Positions 60,991-64,000 of a stretch of DNA of 64,000 nucleotides are shown piece after piece. The notes under the pieces were generated by a model. It made no database searches. It was not told the origin of the DNA and was given only the letters and a program-made list of their open reading frames with translations. The DNA is from Acidovorax temperans (lineage in GTDB: Bacteria; Pseudomonadota; Gammaproteobacteria; Burkholderiales; Burkholderiaceae_C). The DNA lies in NCBI RefSeq assembly GCF_006716905.1, contig NZ_VFPV01000002.1:706001-770000 (forward strand), read 5' to 3'. Made by a program: the position numbers and the translations under genes. The stretch's first letter is position 1, and each line of letters opens with the position of its first letter.

Positions 60991-62103
60991 ATGCGCGGAG
61001 CCGACACCTTCACCGAGAGCCTGTTCACGATGCGCCATCTCGATGACTTCGTGCCCCTTGATCACCCCCTGCGGGTGATCCGCATCATGGTCAACAAGGC
61101 CCTGCAGAAGATGGACGATCTGTTTGCCCAGATGTATGCGGCCGACATCAAGGGCGGGCGCCCCAGCATTGCCCCCGAGAAGCTGCTGCGCGCCATGCTC
61201 ATCCAGGTGCTCTACAGCGTGCGCTCGGAGCGCCAGCTCATGGAGCAGACCCAGTACAACCTTCTGTTTCGCTGGTTCATTGGCCTGGCCATGGACGATG
61301 CCGTTTGGGTGCCCACCGTCTTCAGCAAGAACCGCGAACGCCTGATCGAGCACGATGCGGTCATCGAGTTCTTCAATCAGATCGTGCAACAAGCCCAGGA
61401 GCAGGAACTGCTCTCGGGCGAGCACTTCAGCGTGGATGGCACCCTGATCCAGGCCTGGGCGGGCCACAAGAGTTTTGTGCGCAAAGACCGCCAGGGCGAC
61501 GACGATACCGACGCGGGGAACTTCAAAGACCAAAAGCGCAGCAACGACACCCACGAGTCCACAACGGACGCGGATGCAAGGCTGTACCGCAAGGGCAAGA
61601 CGGCCAGTGAGTTGCGCTTCATGGGCCACACACTCACCGACAACCGCCACGGGCTGGTGGTCAGCGCCGTGGTCACACAGGCCGACGGATATGCAGAGCG
61701 CGAAGCGGCCAAGGCCATGATCAACGATGCGCGACAGGCACTGCCCGGCGATGACCCCATCACGATCACGCTGGGCGCAGACAAGGGTTACGACGCCAGG
61801 GAGTTCATCGACGCGCTGCAAGAGATGAACGTGCTGCCCCATGTAGCGCAGAACAAGTCGGGGCGCCAGTCGGCAGTTCCTGACGCGATTGCAAACAGCG
61901 AAGGCTACGCCATCTCCCAGCAAAAGAGAAAGCTGATCGAACAAGGCTTTGGCTGGGCCAAGATGATCGGCAGCATCCGGCAAGTGATGGTGCGCGGACT
62001 GCAAAAGGTCGACCAGTTGTTTGTGCTGAACATGGCTGCGTACAACCTCACGCGCATGCGCACCTTGGGACAGGTGCGTCTGCAGGGTGCCAGCGGGGTG
62101 TAA
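60991..62103 (+). CDS. IS5-family transposase
   Basis: A 370-residue DDE transposase. The N-terminal DUF772-type domain includes FVPLDHPLRVIRIMVNKAL, RPSIAPEKLLRAMLIQVLYSVRSERQLMEQTQYNLLFRWFIGL and VFSKNRERLI; catalytic Asp in HFSVDGTLIQAW, second Asp in LGADKGYDAREF, and the Glu region in KLIEQGFGWAKMIGSIRQVMVRG. GC-rich compared with the flanking AT-richer che genes, consistent with a recent arrival. Uninterrupted. Confidence 0.93.
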   Translation: MRGADTFTESLFTMRHLDDFVPLDHPLRVIRIMVNKALQKMDDLFAQMYAADIKGGRPSIAPEKLLRAMLIQVLYSVRSERQLMEQTQYNLLFRWFIGLAMDDAVWVPTVFSKNRERLIEHDAVIEFFNQIVQQAQEQELLSGEHFSVDGTLIQAWAGHKSFVRKDRQGDDDTDAGNFKDQKRSNDTHESTTDADARLYRKGKTASELRFMGHTLTDNRHGLVVSAVVTQADGYAEREAAKAMINDARQALPGDDPITITLGADKGYDAREFIDALQEMNVLPHVAQNKSGRQSAVPDAIANSEGYAISQQKRKLIEQGFGWAKMIGSIRQVMVRGLQKVDQLFVLNMAAYNLTRMRTLGQVRLQGASGV

Positions 62104-62201
62104 AGGGCGAAGAAAAGGGCTCAAAAACGAGCAAAACAGGCCCAGACTGCTGAAAAATCAGGCGGTTCCGTCAAAAGCGGGGAGGTGGGCTGGGCTGCGG
62201 C

Positions 62202-62222
62202 GGGGAGTATTTCAGCAGCCTG
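62202..62222 (-). repeat. IS right terminal inverted repeat
   Basis: 21 bp, exact reverse complement of 60900-60920. Confidence 0.9.
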
Positions 62223-62285
62223 CTAGAGCGGCGTCGTGCACCCAGAATAGCACCCCTTAGTTCTGATGTGTATTCCTCCTCTGTG

Positions 62286-62909
62286 ATGAGTGTGAAAAAT
62301 TCTTCTCTAGAGGAATTGAAAGCTCGTCCAAGGCGCCCTGGAGAGGCTTCATTTTTTTATCTTGATCACCATTTTCAGCATAACGCGGTAAAAGTATTAC
62401 CTGGTGAATACTTCGTGTCAGCTGAGAACTTGGTTATTATGACTGTTTTGGGTTCTTGTATCGCGGCATGTCTGTGGGATAGTCGATCCCGTGTCGGAGG
62501 TATGAATCACTTCATGTTGCCCGATGGTGATATGGCAGATGTCTCAGGGCGATATGGCTCTTATGCGATGGAGGTTTTAATTAACGAAATGCTGAAGCTT
62601 GGAGCTCGGCGTGAAACAATGCAGGCAAAGATATTTGGTGGTGCGCAAGTTATGCATAATTTCACCACGATGAATGTGGGTGAAAGAAACACAAATTTTG
62701 TGCTCAATTATCTTCATACTGAGAGAATCCCCATCGTGTCAGAGGATGTGCTGGATATTTATCCGCGGAAGGTTGTGTTTTTTCCAGTCACAGGAAAAGC
62801 AATGGTCAAGCGACTGGCTCATGCGCACCCAGATGTTGCACAAGAAGTGCGGGGTAATGCTGTACTCGTCGCGAAAAGTAATTCTGGTGGATCGGTGGAT
62901 TTGTTTTGA
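62286..62909 (+). CDS. cheD: chemoreceptor glutamine deamidase CheD
   Basis: A 207-residue deamidase. Catalytic Cys in MTVLGSCIAACLWD, His in VGGMNHFMLP, and the third conserved segment INEMLKLGARRETMQAKIFGGAQVMHNFTTMNVGERNTNFV are all present. It modifies receptor Gln residues. The C-terminus ends in GSVDLF, shared with the CheZ-like protein at 56254. Start uncertain: ATG 62286 or GTG 62268; both lack a good ribosome site, and the IS ends only 63 bases before the ATG. Confidence 0.94.
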   Translation: MSVKNSSLEELKARPRRPGEASFFYLDHHFQHNAVKVLPGEYFVSAENLVIMTVLGSCIAACLWDSRSRVGGMNHFMLPDGDMADVSGRYGSYAMEVLINEMLKLGARRETMQAKIFGGAQVMHNFTTMNVGERNTNFVLNYLHTERIPIVSEDVLDIYPRKVVFFPVTGKAMVKRLAHAHPDVAQEVRGNAVLVAKSNSGGSVDLF

Positions 62910-62924
62910 TTGAGGGTTGGTTCG

Positions 62925-64000
62925 ATGAGTAAAAAAATTCGGGTGGTAGTGGTCGATGACTCTGCCTTGGTGCGTAGTTTGCTCGCCGAAATCATCAATC
63001 GCCAAAGGGACATGGAGTGCATAGGGACAGCGAATGATCCCTTGATTGCCAGAGAAATGATTCGGGAGCTCAATCCAGACGTCATCACGCTGGATGTTGA
63101 GATGCCGCGGATGGATGGCATTGATTTTTTGGGCCGTCTGATGCGTCTGCGCCCTATGCCAGTTGTCATGATTTCGACTCTCACCGAGCGTGGAGCCGAG
63201 GTCACTATGAAGGCGCTCGAACTGGGGGCGATTGATTTCGTGGCAAAGCCTAGGGTGGGTTTGGCAAGTGGGTTGAACGATCTTGCGGAGCAGATCGTAG
63301 ACAAAATTCGTATTGCCGCCGTGGCTCATGTGCGCAGGGGCGCTGTTCGAGATATCCCGGTTGCTGTTGCTCCGTTGCATCCCGTGGGTGCCTCCGTTAC
63401 ATCTGCATCTCCCGGAGGCTTGCTCGGGCGCCTTTCAACCGAGAAACTGATTTGTATCGGTGCGTCTACCGGAGGTACTGAGGCAATCAAAGAAGTCTTG
63501 GTTCAGATGCCAGCTGACTCGCCCGCCATTGTTATCACCCAGCATATGCCTCCAGGGTTCACGACGAGCTTCGCCGCCAGGCTCAATGGTCTGTGTCAGA
63601 TTACGGTCAAAGAAGCGGTAAATGGAGAACGAATCCTCCCAGGTCATGCCTATATTGCTCCCGGGGGAAAGCAATTTCATGTTGCTCGCAGTGGCGCGAA
63701 CTATGTTGCCGTGGTGGACGACGGCCCTGCAGTCAATAGGCACAAGCCTTCTGTTGAGGTACTCTTTAAGTCCGCTGCAGCGGTGGTGGGGCGAAACGCA
63801 TTTGGCATCATGCTGACCGGTATGGGCAATGACGGCGCAGCGGCCATGCGTGAAATGAAGGACGCTGGTAGCTATAACTATGTACAAGACGAAGCCAGTT
63901 GCATCGTCTTCGGCATGCCCAGAGAGGCGATTGCACATGGCGCGGCTGACGAAGTCTTACCCTTGAGTCAAATTGCGGGTGCGCTGCTCGCTCGGCTGCG
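62925..64000 (+). CDS. cheB: chemotaxis methylesterase CheB (3' end beyond window)
   Basis: 358 residues are visible, nearly full length. Receiver domain with DD at 11-12, Asp57 in [11 protein letters not shown] and Lys in VAKP; methylesterase domain with catalytic Ser in [10 protein letters not shown], His in TQHMPPGFT, and Asp in [10 protein letters not shown]. It removes methyl groups from chemoreceptors when phosphorylated by CheA. ATG 62925 follows GAGGG and lies 15 bases after cheD. The frame is open to position 64000. Confidence 0.97.
   Translation, partial: MSKKIRVVVVDDSALVRSLLAEIINRQRDMECIGTANDPLIAREMIRELNPDVITLDVEMPRMDGIDFLGRLMRLRPMPVVMISTLTERGAEVTMKALELGAIDFVAKPRVGLASGLNDLAEQIVDKIRIAAVAHVRRGAVRDIPVAVAPLHPVGASVTSASPGGLLGRLSTEKLICIGASTGGTEAIKEVLVQMPADSPAIVITQHMPPGFTTSFAARLNGLCQITVKEAVNGERILPGHAYIAPGGKQFHVARSGANYVAVVDDGPAVNRHKPSVEVLFKSAAAVVGRNAFGIMLTGMGNDGAAAMREMKDAGSYNYVQDEASCIVFGMPREAIAHGAADEVLPLSQIAGALLARL

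Larger units (their letters stand above)
60900..62222 (+). mobile_element. IS5-family insertion sequence, 1323 bp, intact
   Basis: Bounded by perfect 21-bp terminal inverted repeats (60900-60920 and 62202-62222, beginning CAGGCTGCTGAAATAC) and flanked by a CTAG at 60896-60899 and 62223-62226, fitting the palindromic 4-base YTAR target duplications of the IS5 subgroup. It holds one transposase gene in an open frame, so it looks intact and potentially active. It separates cheR from cheD. Confidence 0.9.

Noticed and set aside
60790..62124. 444-residue minus-strand frame through the IS and cheR end
   Set aside because: It crosses the IS boundary and is antisense to the transposase; no domain.
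1..64000. CRISPR arrays, tRNA and rRNA genes
   Set aside because: No regularly spaced repeats of CRISPR type, no cloverleaf with conserved T-loop, and no rRNA-like stretch was seen on reading through.

Overview
The window is a 64 kb piece of a beta-proteobacterial chromosome, most likely Comamonadaceae (Acidovorax/Comamonas-like). This rests on the GC-rich coding style of the left half, a Bug-type solute-binding protein, the gene order of the flagellar cluster, and a dispersed GCGCTT-centred palindromic repeat that I recall from that family. It is almost completely coding and dominated by one flagellar and chemotaxis super-cluster. I see no rRNA, tRNA or CRISPR array.

Positions 1-12,800 are ordinary metabolism: a divergent Bug protein/MarR pair, a histidine phosphatase, and a signal-less DUF2846 lipoprotein. 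They are followed by a probable eight-gene minus-strand operon (LysE exporter, EamA exporter, aminotransferase, GST, two tandem PhzF-like proteins, a VOC protein, a threonine-dehydratase-like enzyme) divergent from a MocR-type regulator, and then a divergent NAD(P)-oxidoreductase/LysR pair.

Positions 12,800-43,100 hold the structural flagellar genes. flgBCDEFGHIJKL plus an EAL-like/HDOD protein are on the minus strand, with flgA-flgM-flgN opposite. Next come fliA, an FlhG-like protein, flhF, flhA and flhB, then cheY-cheZ and motA-motB, all minus. Two tandem flagellins, fliD, fliS and fliT are on the plus strand. Sigma-28 (FliA) promoter-like sequences precede flgM, fliC, fliD and fliS.

Positions 43,100-54,300 hold fliE (minus) and fliFGHIJKLMNOPQR (plus), a continuous basal-body/export operon. 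Positions 54,300-64,000 hold a receiver-histidine kinase/NarL-type regulator pair, then a chemotaxis operon: a CheZ-like protein, cheY, cheA, cheW, cheR, cheD, cheB (cut by the window edge). A 1.3 kb IS5-family element sits between cheR and cheD. Base composition drops clearly from about fliF onward and is lowest around cheW-cheD.

The most interesting signals are: a shared C-terminal GSVDLF tail on the CheZ-like protein and CheD; an FlhG-like protein that lost its P-loop but kept the N-terminal QAAGL element known to stimulate FlhF; flagellin genes whose central, normally variable domain is identical over 620 bp; a common leader hairpin at the same distance before both flagellins; and a dispersed palindrome, one copy of which is embedded in frame in the VOC gene.
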